Shown here: piece after piece, positions 24,013-31,773 of the stretch
Position numbering within the stretch: the stretch's first letter is position 1
Layout: each line of letters starts with the position of its first letter
Assembly: GCA_945863885.1 (NCBI GenBank)
Contig: CAMAZY010000010.1
Location: 1 to 64,000, forward strand
DNA length: 64,000 nt
Direction: 5' to 3'
Origin: an uncultured Clostridia bacterium
GTDB lineage: Bacteria > Bacillota > Clostridia > Oscillospirales > Acutalibacteraceae
Translations under genes and position numbers: made by a program
Notes under the pieces: model-generated
Seen by the model: only the letters and a program-made list of their open reading frames with translations
What the model was told of the DNA's origin: nothing
The model's database searches: none

Positions 24013-24060
24013 AAAGCGGTTTTCGATGGACCCGCCCAAGCCGAAAACGGAGGTATGAAA

Positions 24061-24813
24061 ATGAAGTTAGAAAATGTAATTGCCGAAAGAGACAACAAAA
24101 CGGTTTACCGTGACGGCGACCGTTCCATAAAAATATTTTCGCCGCAAAGCTCAAAGGCCGCCATTCTCAACGAGGCACTCAATCAGGCCATCGTTGAAGA
24201 AGCGGGCATGAACGTACCGGCCATTTTATCCTTTTATATCCGTGACGGCAAGCCGGTCACCGAATCGGAATATATCGACGGCGAAACCCTTGACCGTGTA
24301 ATAAAAAACAACCCCGATAAATTTGACGAATACTTCAATCTGTTTGTAGATTTACAAATCGAGTTGCAAAGCAAAAGCTCACGGTTTCTGACAAGACTTC
24401 GTGACAAGCTCAACCGTCAGATCAACGAAGCCGAGCTTTCCGCCACGGTGCGGTACAGCCTGCACGCAAGACTGAGCGCCATGCCGAAAAGCCAGCAGAT
24501 TTGTCACGGTGACTTCAACCCCTCAAATATTATTCTCGATAAAGACGGAAAGGCCTATATCCTTGACTGGTCAAAGGCGACACAGGGCAATGCCGCCGCA
24601 GACGCTGCCATGACCTGCATTCTTTTCTGCCTCGACGGAGAAATCGAAACCGCAAGAAAATATGTTGACCTGTACTGCAAAAAAACAGGAACGGAAAAAT
24701 CATTTATCAAGAAATGGATTCCGATTGTTGCCGCTTCCTATTCCGTTGAAGTCAGCGGCGAAAAGCACGACAAGCTGATTGCATGGGTAGAAAGCTTTGA
24801 TTTGTTGGACTGA
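24061..24813 (+). CDS. APH-family phosphotransferase, hydrogenase-linked
   Basis: A 250-residue kinase-like protein. SIKIF provides the ATP-binding Lys (about residue 24), and ICHGDFNPSNIILD plus AYILDWSKATQG give the catalytic Asp, Asn and metal-binding Asp of the APH fold. It resembles the small TIGR02172-type kinases of unknown substrate. A start at 24061 gives the right spacing from GGAGGT (24049-24054); an ATG at 24055 abuts that site. The hydrogenase gene starts 13 bp after its stop, so they share the promoter at 23984-24012. Why a small-molecule kinase should be coupled to hydrogenase is unclear. Confidence 0.8.
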   Translation: MKLENVIAERDNKTVYRDGDRSIKIFSPQSSKAAILNEALNQAIVEEAGMNVPAILSFYIRDGKPVTESEYIDGETLDRVIKNNPDKFDEYFNLFVDLQIELQSKSSRFLTRLRDKLNRQINEAELSATVRYSLHARLSAMPKSQQICHGDFNPSNIILDKDGKAYILDWSKATQGNAAADAAMTCILFCLDGEIETARKYVDLYCKKTGTEKSFIKKWIPIVAASYSVEVSGEKHDKLIAWVESFDLLD

Positions 24814-24826
24814 CAGGAGGTAAAGT

Positions 24827-26266
24827 ATGAATAAAATCAGAAAATTTGACACCAAGGTTCAGCACCTGAAATATAAAGTTTTAAGAGAAGTTGCCCGTCA
24901 CGCATGGGACGATACGCTGATTGAAAGAATGTTTGACATTCCGAAAACCATCATTCCCGGAAAAGAGCAGACCATGCGTTGCTGTGTTTACAAGGAAAGA
25001 GCCATTCTCACCGAAAGAGTCCGGATCGCCATCGGCGGAAACAGCGACAACCCGAACGTCATTCAGGTTATCGACATCGCCTGCGACGAATGTCCGTCGA
25101 GCGGCTACGAAACCGGCGACGCCTGCCGGGGCTGTCTTGCCCACCGCTGTATGGAGGTCTGCAAGATGAATGCGATCACTCTTGACAGCCAGCAGAAAGC
25201 CCATATCGACAAGTCAAAGTGCGTCAACTGCGGTCAGTGTGCCAAGGCGTGCCCGTATAACGCCATCATCAACCGCCGCCGTCCGTGCGAGCTTTCCTGC
25301 AAGGTCAAGGCCATCTCGATGGACGAAAAGACCTTTGCGGCAAAAATCGACAATGACAAGTGTATTGCCTGCGGTGCGTGCGTTTATCAATGCCCGTTCG
25401 GTGCCATTATGGACAAGTCGTTTATCATCGATGTCATTGATCTTATCAAAAAGAGCGAAAACAACACGAAGTACAACATGGTTGCCGTTGTTGCACCGGC
25501 GATTTCAAGCCAGTTCAAATTTACGACACTCGGCAAGGTCATCAAGGGCATCAAAATGCTCGGCTTCAACCGGATCGAGGAAGCGGCTCTCGGCGCCGAT
25601 ATGGTTGCGTTCAAGGAGTCGAAGGAGCTTACGGAAAAGGGCTTTTTGTTAAGCTCGTGCTGTCCGGCTTTTGTCTCCTATACGCAAAAGAATTTCCCGC
25701 AGCTTGCCGGGCACATCTCCGACAACCTTTCCCCCGCCGCAACGATTGCCAAGCACATCAAGCAGCAGGACAAGACCGCCAAGGTTGTCTTTATCGGACC
25801 GTGCACGGCAAAAAAAGCCGAAGCGAGAAAGCCGGAGGTCAGACCGTATATCGACTCGGTTATTACCTTCGAAGAGCTTCAGGCGCTGTTTGACAGCCGT
25901 GACATCGACATCACCGAGGTTGAGGAAGAACCGCTTGAGGGTGCGTCCTACTTCGGAAGAATCTTCGGCCGAAGCGGCGGACTGACCGATGCGGTACGGC
26001 AGGGCATCTACGAGCACGGTGCCGACTTTGAGTATAAGCCGATGACCTGCAACGGCATTGAGGAGTGCCGGACGGCGCTCATGAGAAAGTCGAAAAACGC
26101 ACTGCCCGCAAACTTCGTCGAGGGCATGGCGTGCGTCGAGGGCTGTGTCGGCGGTGCCGGCTGTCTGACCCATTCGGACAGAAATCGTGCCGACGTTGAC
26201 CGCTACGGCCGGGACGCTATGGAAAAAACGAAGTCGATTACTCAGGCGGTAACCGACGCAAAATAA
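24827..26266 (+). CDS. Monomeric [FeFe] hydrogenase (group B-like)
   Basis: A 479-residue protein. The N-terminal about 210 residues carry multiple Cys motifs, including two ferredoxin-like [4Fe-4S] sets (CVNCGQCAKACP and CIACGACVYQCP) and an extra Cys-rich segment before them (CDECPSSG, CRGCLAHRC). The H-cluster domain follows with SSCCPAF (L1), IGPCTAKK (L2) and EGMACVEGCVGGAGC (L3). The L1 and L3 variants match group B rather than group A1/A3 enzymes. It probably oxidises ferredoxin to make hydrogen or senses hydrogen; the maturation genes hydEFG are not in the window. Cytosolic. Confidence 0.94.
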   Translation: MNKIRKFDTKVQHLKYKVLREVARHAWDDTLIERMFDIPKTIIPGKEQTMRCCVYKERAILTERVRIAIGGNSDNPNVIQVIDIACDECPSSGYETGDACRGCLAHRCMEVCKMNAITLDSQQKAHIDKSKCVNCGQCAKACPYNAIINRRRPCELSCKVKAISMDEKTFAAKIDNDKCIACGACVYQCPFGAIMDKSFIIDVIDLIKKSENNTKYNMVAVVAPAISSQFKFTTLGKVIKGIKMLGFNRIEEAALGADMVAFKESKELTEKGFLLSSCCPAFVSYTQKNFPQLAGHISDNLSPAATIAKHIKQQDKTAKVVFIGPCTAKKAEARKPEVRPYIDSVITFEELQALFDSRDIDITEVEEEPLEGASYFGRIFGRSGGLTDAVRQGIYEHGADFEYKPMTCNGIEECRTALMRKSKNALPANFVEGMACVEGCVGGAGCLTHSDRNRADVDRYGRDAMEKTKSITQAVTDAK

Positions 26267-26283
26267 GCTGAACAGCAGACAAG

Positions 26284-26316
26284 CTGCCCGACTCGGATTG
26301 GAGCCGGGCAGTTTTT
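26284..26316 (+). terminator. Terminator of the hydrogenase operon
   Basis: CTGCCCG...CGGGCAG stem with an inner CTC/GAG extension, followed by TTTTTATAA. Confidence 0.9.
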
Positions 26317-26331
26317 ATAACACAACGAAGA

Positions 26332-27120
26332 CTATTCCTGATAGATTGACCGAAGATATTCATATGACGCAAACAGTTCCCGGTCCGATTGGAAGCTGTC
26401 GCTGTAAACTTCGATCATATATTTCCCATGGTAGCCGATTTTCTCCAACGAGTCAAAAAGCTTACGGAAATCGAATCGTCCGCCTTCTTTCGGCGGTGTA
26501 CAGTCCCGGTAAGCATCAAAGTCGCTGACATGAACATGAACGATGCTTTCCCCGAGAGCATCAACGAATTGCTGATAATCGACGCCCGTGCGCCGTGCCT
26601 GCTTGACGTCGAGCACCATATTGAAGTTTTCGCCGAGCATTTTTTTCAGATACAACATAAATTCAGGACTCTGACCGACATAATGAACAACGTTTTCATG
26701 CGCGCCCTTTACACCGAACTGCCTTGCCGCTTCGTCAAAACGGTAAAATCGTTCTGCGTATTCCTCGTCAGAGATTGTCATTTTGCCTTTTGCCCCGTGT
26801 AAAATGACATACTTAGCCCCGAGCCTTGCCGCCGCTTCAAAGCAAGGCTTATAAATCGTGTCAAGGCTGTCGTAAAACCGACGCTCATAGCTTGAAAACA
26901 GAAAATATCCTTCGGCAAAGGACATAAACGGGTGAAACGATACGATATCCATGCCGTAGTGGGTCTTGATATCGCAAATTTCCCGAAACAGACCGCCCGT
27001 AAGCTCCGACGGCGAATTAAAGAAAACCTCTACGGTTCTGATGCCCATTTCACCGAGCCGGATCAGCGATTTTTCGGTTTCAAGCGGATAATAACAGGAA
27101 GAAGATACTCCGATTCTCAT
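26332..27120 (-). CDS. Sugar phosphate isomerase/epimerase-like TIM barrel
   Basis: A 262-residue protein of the xylose-isomerase-like/AP endonuclease 2 superfamily (PF01261). Conserved elements include VEVFFNSP after strand 2, DIVSFHP, YVILHGAKG, AHENVVH, the metal ligands in NMVLDVKQARR and VHVHVSDF, and MIEVYSDS. The set suggests a divalent-metal site of Glu, Asp, His and Glu. The substrate is unknown. ATG at 27120 (MRIGVSSS) has AAAGGG upstream, while the longer frame has no support. It lies 76 bp after the secreted phosphoesterase gene on the same strand and may be cotranscribed. Confidence 0.82.
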   Translation of the reverse strand: MRIGVSSSCYYPLETEKSLIRLGEMGIRTVEVFFNSPSELTGGLFREICDIKTHYGMDIVSFHPFMSFAEGYFLFSSYERRFYDSLDTIYKPCFEAAARLGAKYVILHGAKGKMTISDEEYAERFYRFDEAARQFGVKGAHENVVHYVGQSPEFMLYLKKMLGENFNMVLDVKQARRTGVDYQQFVDALGESIVHVHVSDFDAYRDCTPPKEGGRFDFRKLFDSLEKIGYHGKYMIEVYSDSFQSDRELFASYEYLRSIYQE

Positions 27121-27196
27121 TATTTTGCCCTTTCCGTAATCAGAATAAAGCGGTAACGGCACAGCCCTGGCCATGCCGTTATGGCGTATTGGATGC

Positions 27197-28357
27197 TTAA
27201 TACCATTTTGTGATTCCGAGGAATCGGTAAAGTGTGCGAAGAAGATCGCCGACGATTGCCGGTGTCAGAAGATCGCTGAGGCAAAGGCCGGGATCGCCGA
27301 TCAGATCTTCATAAAATACCGAGCGTGTTGTATAGGCGGAGACGTCGTTTTCGTTCAGTTCAAACACTCTGACCGATCTCTTTCCGCCGTTGCCGTAGGA
27401 ACGGAAGCCCGTTCCGCCGTTATAGCCGAGAATAATGCCCTCGTCAGTTTTACCGACAAAGTTGTTGACATGGTCGTGCGCAAAGAAAGCGCCGATGATG
27501 TCGCCCTTTTCGAGCCATGCTTCATACTGACCGGTAACATGGGTAAGCGGCTCGGAGCACGGTGCTTCGCCTAAATAATTGTCTTCGGAAAGAAGCTTCT
27601 CACTGTTGAGCCGGTACCACTTGTAGTTATCAAGACTGAAAACGGAGGTGTTGCTCTCTTTTGCGTTGGTTTCGTCGATGAACTGATAGATTTCCTTAAC
27701 GGGAACGTGCTGGAAAAGGAGAGACGGAAGTACCTTTCCGCCGTTGAGAGCCTTCAGCTCATCGCTTTTCGCTTTGTACCATTCGACCTGATTCGGATAC
27801 ACACCGGTGTAGCCGCTGACGGCGCCGCTCTTGTTGTTGGTGTCCATCATGTAGACGTTCAGTGCGTAAGCCGTACCGTCGGAATTCAGAATCGGCAGGC
27901 TGTATGTACCGGGGTCGCAGCCATCGGAATTGACGCAGTATTCGAATTCTTCAAAGGTTTTCATCATATCGGCAATCGAAACCTTGTCCTCGAGGTCATG
28001 GTCATGGTTGCCGAACGTAACGGCAAACGGCACCTTTGCGTCGTTGAAGATTGTTCCGAGCGCACGGATAGCGTTTTTGATTCTTGTTTCGGTTGCGCCG
28101 ATAAACATATCCGAAAGGATATCGCCGGCGACAACAACAAGGTCAGGCTGTTCGGTTTCGAGAGCCTTTTTCAAAAACGAAACGGTCTTTTTGTTCATTT
28201 TGTCGATGTCCTGGGTGTCGTTGACCTGCATAATTTTAAAGGTTCCGTCAGAATTGAACTGAAGCGGGGCCGCCGGATCTTCGCCCGCCGCAAACGCAAC
28301 CGTGCAAAGCGCAAGAACCATTACGAGGCTAAGTAAAATGCTTAAAACTTTTTTCAT
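27197..28357 (-). CDS. Secreted calcineurin-like metallophosphoesterase
   Basis: A 386-residue exported phosphoesterase. Signal peptide at residues 1-24 (ends AFA-AG). Metal motifs in order: QVNDTQD, VVAGDILSD, FGNHDHD, FQHVP and FFAHDHVNN; all five blocks of the family are present. The final 25 residues (DLLRTLYRFLGITKWY) form a basic aromatic tail like those of the LCAT-like proteins and the double phosphoesterase. ATG at 28357 follows AAAGGAAG. The promoter is at 28412-28440, with a 7-bp-arm palindrome in the leader. Confidence 0.9.
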   Translation of the reverse strand: MKKVLSILLSLVMVLALCTVAFAAGEDPAAPLQFNSDGTFKIMQVNDTQDIDKMNKKTVSFLKKALETEQPDLVVVAGDILSDMFIGATETRIKNAIRALGTIFNDAKVPFAVTFGNHDHDLEDKVSIADMMKTFEEFEYCVNSDGCDPGTYSLPILNSDGTAYALNVYMMDTNNKSGAVSGYTGVYPNQVEWYKAKSDELKALNGGKVLPSLLFQHVPVKEIYQFIDETNAKESNTSVFSLDNYKWYRLNSEKLLSEDNYLGEAPCSEPLTHVTGQYEAWLEKGDIIGAFFAHDHVNNFVGKTDEGIILGYNGGTGFRSYGNGGKRSVRVFELNENDVSAYTTRSVFYEDLIGDPGLCLSDLLTPAIVGDLLRTLYRFLGITKWY

Positions 28358-28376
28358 TGCTTTTCTTCCTTTCTTT

Positions 28377-28392
28377 GCAGACAGATGTCTGC
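28377..28392. promoter_or_regulatory. Palindrome in the leader of the 27197-28357 gene
   Basis: GCAGACA and TGTCTGC form perfect 7-bp arms separated by two bases, between the promoter and the ribosome binding site; possible operator. Confidence 0.5.
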
Positions 28393-28411
28393 TAAACGGT
28401 CTGACAGAAAA

Positions 28412-28440
28412 AGTATAACACACAAAAATGTCGTTTACAA
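28412..28440 (-). promoter_or_regulatory. Sigma-A promoter of the secreted phosphoesterase gene
   Basis: Minus strand -35 TTGTAA (28435-28440) and -10 TATACT (28412-28417), 17-bp spacer. Confidence 0.7.
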
Positions 28441-28477
28441 TCAATTTCTTTTATACCGTCTGCCAAAATAGGCAGCC

Positions 28478-29227
28478 TCATTTTGTTGAAAATGCCCACT
28501 CCGTCAAAAACTCATATACCGTTTTGTTGAATTCGTCAGGATTGTTCCGGGCTATCATATGGTCGCCCTCAATAAAGCAAAGGCGGCTGTTTTGAATCGA
28601 ACCGGCAATCTTTTCGGTGTGTTTTTGTTTGATGAGGTCTTTTGTTCCCGCAAGAACAAGAGTCGGAACACTGATTATTTTCAGCTCATCGGGCGTAATA
28701 TCGGGCTGACCGATCATCAGGGAAAGAATTTCTCTTTTCAGCCGGGCTTTGGGGCTTCTTTTTTCCGGCAGAGCCAACAGTGCATGCGAGACGACAACTC
28801 CCGCCTGAAAAATGCCGAGAACGCCTTTGGGATCGAGGTTTGCGCCGTTAATAATCAGCTTGTTGATTCTGTCCTGGTGCCGGAGAGCAAAAAGCAAGGC
28901 AATATTTCCGCCGTCGCTGAAGCCTAAGAGGTTCGCCTTTTCAATCGAAAGCGCATTCATGAATGCCAAAAGGTCGTCGGCGATTCTCTGTAAGGTCAGC
29001 TCACCCGCACCTCGTTCGCTTTTTCCGTGCCCCCGGCTGTCAACGGCAATCACCCGGAAGAAACGGGAGAAATATTCAATCTGATAGTCGAAGTATTCCG
29101 AATTTTCGCCGTTTCCGTGAAGAAAAAGGAGCGGTTCTCCCTCCCCTTTTTCAATATAGGCAAGCGTCACATCGCCAAGACGGCAAAACCGATAATCGTA
29201 CTTCATTTTCGCTTCTCTGTCTTTCAT
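28478..29227 (-). CDS. Cytosolic alpha/beta hydrolase
   Basis: A 249-residue hydrolase. LLFLHGNGENSEYF holds the oxyanion HGNG; DSRGHGKS and the nucleophile elbow GFSDGG (Ser about residue 104) follow; the acid is probably in LAGTKDLI and the His in EGDHMIA near the C-terminus, completing the triad. No signal peptide, so cytosolic. The ATG overlaps the stop codon of the SDR gene (TAATG), which implies translational coupling; a second ATG seven codons in is possible. Substrate unknown, perhaps an ester or lactone produced with the dehydrogenase. Confidence 0.87.
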   Translation of the reverse strand: MKDREAKMKYDYRFCRLGDVTLAYIEKGEGEPLLFLHGNGENSEYFDYQIEYFSRFFRVIAVDSRGHGKSERGAGELTLQRIADDLLAFMNALSIEKANLLGFSDGGNIALLFALRHQDRINKLIINGANLDPKGVLGIFQAGVVVSHALLALPEKRSPKARLKREILSLMIGQPDITPDELKIISVPTLVLAGTKDLIKQKHTEKIAGSIQNSRLCFIEGDHMIARNNPDEFNKTVYEFLTEWAFSTK

Positions 29228-30000
29228 TATGAACCGCTTGAAAAGCCGCCGTCAACAATAATTGACGCACCGGTCACATACGCCGACAGATCGGACGAAA
29301 GGAATAAAACCGAGCCGACGATATCCTCGGGCTTCGCCAGCCGTTTCATCGGAATCCGCATATGCATATACGCCATCCAGCGTTCGTTTTGGAGGTTATC
29401 GGCAATCAGCGGCGTTTCCACAAAACCCGGACAGACACAGTTGACCCGGATTCCGAACCGTGCCCACTCGCCGGCAAGAGACTTCGTCATCTGCAGAACG
29501 GCGCCCTTGCTTGCGCTGTAGGCGACGGCGTTCGGCACACCGATAAAGGCGCTGAGTGAACACATATTGATAATGTTACCGCTCTTTTGCGGTACAAAAA
29601 ATTCGGAAGCAATCTTCTGCGAAAGATAGAAATGGCTGTTGAGGTTCAGATCAATGACTCTCTCCCAGCCCTCTTTTGTTTCGTTGAGCGAGCGGACGTT
29701 GGCTCCCGTTCCGGCGTTATTGACAAGAATATCAAGCCCGCCGAAAGCGTCTTTCACGGCGGCGACAATTTTGTCGGTGTCCTCGGACTTTGTGATGTCG
29801 CCCGTTACGGCGATGATCTTCCTTTCGGGGAAGCTGTCCGACAGTGCGTTTTTCGCTTTTTCGTTTGCTTCGCCGTTAAAATCGGCAAGGCAGACATCAC
29901 AGCCGTTTTCGAGAAAGCCTTTAGCCGTTTCAAGGCCGATGCCGCCGGCGGCGCCCGTAATCAGAACTCTTTTTCCGCTTAAATCAAGTGTGTACTTCAT
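29227..30000 (-). CDS. Short-chain dehydrogenase/reductase
   Basis: A 257-residue classical SDR. TGAAGGIG (about residues 15-22) is the NAD(P)-binding glycine motif, NNAG is at about residue 88, the catalytic Ser lies in CSLSAF and Tyr/Lys in YSASKGA; the C-terminus ends with the usual ASIIVDGGF. The acidic residue in LADFN after strand 2 favours NAD over NADP. The start is ATG at 30000 with GGAGGA eight bases upstream; the ATG at 30021 precedes that site. Coupled to the alpha/beta hydrolase by a stop-start overlap. Substrate not deducible. Confidence 0.9.
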   Translation of the reverse strand: MKYTLDLSGKRVLITGAAGGIGLETAKGFLENGCDVCLADFNGEANEKAKNALSDSFPERKIIAVTGDITKSEDTDKIVAAVKDAFGGLDILVNNAGTGANVRSLNETKEGWERVIDLNLNSHFYLSQKIASEFFVPQKSGNIINMCSLSAFIGVPNAVAYSASKGAVLQMTKSLAGEWARFGIRVNCVCPGFVETPLIADNLQNERWMAYMHMRIPMKRLAKPEDIVGSVLFLSSDLSAYVTGASIIVDGGFSSGS

Positions 30001-30137
30001 TTTTGATTCCTCCGTATTCATATTACTGCCTTTATTATACTAAACTGCGGCGCAAGAATCAAGGTTGGCATTAGCCAATACAAATACTTCTTACTGAATT
30101 CCCTGCTTTTTCAGCCGATTAACGTGAACCCGCAAGC

Positions 30138-30419
30138 CTAAAGGGAAAGCAAAAATTCCACAAGGCGTTTTTTCTGATCAGGATTCAGTTTTAAAAGGGC
30201 TGCTTTAAGCTCGGACGGTTCTTCGTCTGTGTCGAAGAATTCTTTCATCGTTATATTCAATCCGAAACATATATATTCAAGATATTCAACCGTAGGCTGC
30301 TTATTGCCCAATTCAATATCCCGAAGATAGCTTTGCGAAATTCCGGAAAGATTTGCCAATTTATTTACAGAAAGATTTCTTTTGTTTCTGAAATATTTTA
30401 TTCTTGAGCCAACATCCAT
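30138..30419 (-). CDS. XRE-family HTH regulator
   Basis: A 93-residue Cro/cI-type repressor. The HTH spans about residues 6-60 (NKLANLSGISQSYLRDIELGN), and the C-terminal 30 residues are a charged helix, perhaps for dimerisation. It is divergent from the zinc-ribbon/lipoprotein operon; an 11-bp direct repeat (30463-30473 and 30527-30537) lies between them, one copy inside the spacer of the divergent promoter, suggesting that this protein represses that operon and perhaps itself. Confidence 0.88.
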   Translation of the reverse strand: MDVGSRIKYFRNKRNLSVNKLANLSGISQSYLRDIELGNKQPTVEYLEYICFGLNITMKEFFDTDEEPSELKAALLKLNPDQKKRLVEFLLSL

Positions 30420-30462
30420 GATATCACCTCTACTATAGCCCGAAGAAGATGCCGAAAAGAAA

Positions 30463-30537
30463 GTTATCTCTATAGCAATAATATACCAAACAAGCGAGCA
30501 AAAAATAACATCTAAAGAGTTGACATGTTATCTCTAT
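30463..30537. promoter_or_regulatory. Direct-repeat operator candidate for the XRE regulator
   Basis: GTTATCTCTAT occurs at 30463-30473 and 30527-30537 in the same orientation. The second copy fills most of the -35/-10 spacer of the promoter at 30520-30548. An ATAACAT/ATGTTAT inverted repeat also brackets the -35 box. Confidence 0.6.
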
Positions 30538-30548
30538 TGATATATAAT
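30520..30548 (+). promoter_or_regulatory. Perfect consensus promoter of the zinc-ribbon operon
   Basis: TTGACA (30520-30525) and TATAAT (30543-30548) with a 17-bp spacer; such a strong promoter is probably held in check by the XRE regulator. Confidence 0.88.
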
Positions 30549-30579
30549 CAACAAGAGCGAAAAAGAAAGGAGGAAAAGA

Positions 30580-30846
30580 ATGTTTTTTATTTACGGATTC
30601 AAAAATGAACTTGTAGACGACGATTGGTCAGGTGACTGTCTTTGTCCGAACTGCGGTAAAAAGACCCGCCACGGCTTCAAGCTGTTGAAAAAATATCCGA
30701 CAATATTTTTTATCAAAATCCCGCTTGGGCGGACACTGAAACGGTATCTGGTCTGCAACGAATGCGGTTATTACCGTGAAGTCAAAAAAAGTGAATATGT
30801 AAGTATCACACAGCAAGCGGGAACCCCCGATCAGATTGAAGCATAA
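30580..30846 (+). CDS. Small zinc-ribbon protein
   Basis: An 88-residue protein with CPNCGKKTRH and CNECGYYR, two knuckles of a zinc ribbon separated by about 37 residues containing a hydrophobic FFIKIPLG stretch. It resembles the short zinc-ribbon_15-type proteins of Firmicutes, function unknown. AAAGGAGG precedes the ATG. First gene of a three-gene operon with a 55-residue membrane protein and a lipoprotein, all divergent from the XRE regulator. Confidence 0.78.
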   Translation: MFFIYGFKNELVDDDWSGDCLCPNCGKKTRHGFKLLKKYPTIFFIKIPLGRTLKRYLVCNECGYYREVKKSEYVSITQQAGTPDQIEA

Positions 30847-30861
30847 TAGGAGGAAATGCGT

Positions 30862-31029
30862 ATGAAAATTGCGGCAGTTGTTCTTTTTGTCCTTCAGGCG
30901 CTGGCGCTTTTCGTGGGATTTGTAAACGACAGCTTACCGGCAATGGGTCCGGTAGAAGCGATAGGCTATTTCAGCCCGACAATCATCGGAATCATTTTAT
31001 TGATTGTCGCTAAAATAAGAGAAAAATAA
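30862..31029 (+). CDS. 55-residue two-helix membrane protein
   Basis: A short gene with a good ribosome binding site (AGGAGG, 30849-30854). The product has two hydrophobic segments (about residues 4-21 and 35-51) joined by a polar loop containing Asp and Glu, ending in a basic KIREK tail. No family recognised. It lies 15 bp after the zinc-ribbon gene and 28 bp before the lipoprotein gene, so it is operonic. It could be a membrane partner of the lipoprotein. Confidence 0.7.
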   Translation: MKIAAVVLFVLQALALFVGFVNDSLPAMGPVEAIGYFSPTIIGIILLIVAKIREK

Positions 31030-31057
31030 AAAAATGATTTTTCCTTGGAGGTTTATC

Positions 31058-31678
31058 ATGAAGAAAAAAATCATTGCTTTATGTCTTTCCGCGCTGTTTG
31101 TGGCTTTCACACTTACGGCGTGCGGTGCGAACAGCACGGTAACCACGACAGATGAATTTGATCAGAAATTAAGTGAGATGAAGGATCTGGTCAGCGAGAT
31201 GCAGGAACGGTATTCGTATAAATATGAAAAAGGAACAGTGGTTGATCAGGAATACAGAAACAAATGGCTGAACCTGAAAATACAAATGCCGGATACCTAC
31301 CGGCCGGCAACCGAGGAAATCATTCAGAGCCTTGAAGAGAATGGCGTTGACTGCGGAATGGTTTTTATTTCCGAAGAGTTATATTCGGTTTCATTGAGCT
31401 TTATCGATCTTTCTGATTTAGACTTGACGGAGGATGCTTATCTTCAGGAGACTGTACAGCAGATGAGTGACTGGGAGCAAGGTTCCGTTATCGGAAATCT
31501 CGGTAGCGAAGTTATTGCGGATAAGACGTTTCGGGTTGCATATTTTGACAATGTAAATGGCGCGAAGCAAAGTCTTTATGCGTATAAATACGACGGCAAA
31601 ATGTGTTATATCGTAATTACCGGTGCAAGCATTGAGGAAAACGAAAAGCTTGTCACAAGATTTACAACATTATATTGA
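31058..31678 (+). CDS. Lipoprotein of unknown function
   Basis: A 206-residue lipoprotein: the lipobox LTAC at residues 21-24 gives Cys24 as lipidated residue after a basic MKKK start. The mature domain of about 180 residues is mixed alpha/beta with a helical first part (EFDQKLSEMKDLVSEMQERY). No family recognised. ATG at 31058 follows GGAGG; an earlier ATG at 31034 lies before that site. Third gene of the XRE-controlled operon; with the small membrane protein and the zinc-ribbon protein it may form an envelope stress or signalling unit (inference). Confidence 0.78.
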   Translation: MKKKIIALCLSALFVAFTLTACGANSTVTTTDEFDQKLSEMKDLVSEMQERYSYKYEKGTVVDQEYRNKWLNLKIQMPDTYRPATEEIIQSLEENGVDCGMVFISEELYSVSLSFIDLSDLDLTEDAYLQETVQQMSDWEQGSVIGNLGSEVIADKTFRVAYFDNVNGAKQSLYAYKYDGKMCYIVITGASIEENEKLVTRFTTLY

Positions 31679-31682
31679 TAAG

Positions 31683-31715
31683 CAAAACGGGAGGCGGATT
31701 TTTCCGGCTCCCGTT
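31683..31715 (+). terminator. Terminator of the lipoprotein operon
   Basis: AAAACGGGAG pairs with CTCCCGTTTTT with a further CGG/CCG inner pairing; T run on the plus strand. Confidence 0.88.
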
Positions 31716-31721
31716 TTTGGA

Positions 31722-31765
31722 TAGAAAAATCAGCCGCTTTCCGGAATCGGTCGGCGGCTGTTGTC
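31722..31765 (-). terminator. Terminator of lysC
   Basis: Minus strand CAGCCGCC and GCGGCTG stem followed by ATTTTTCT. Confidence 0.8.
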
Positions 31766-31773
31766 GTAGATTT

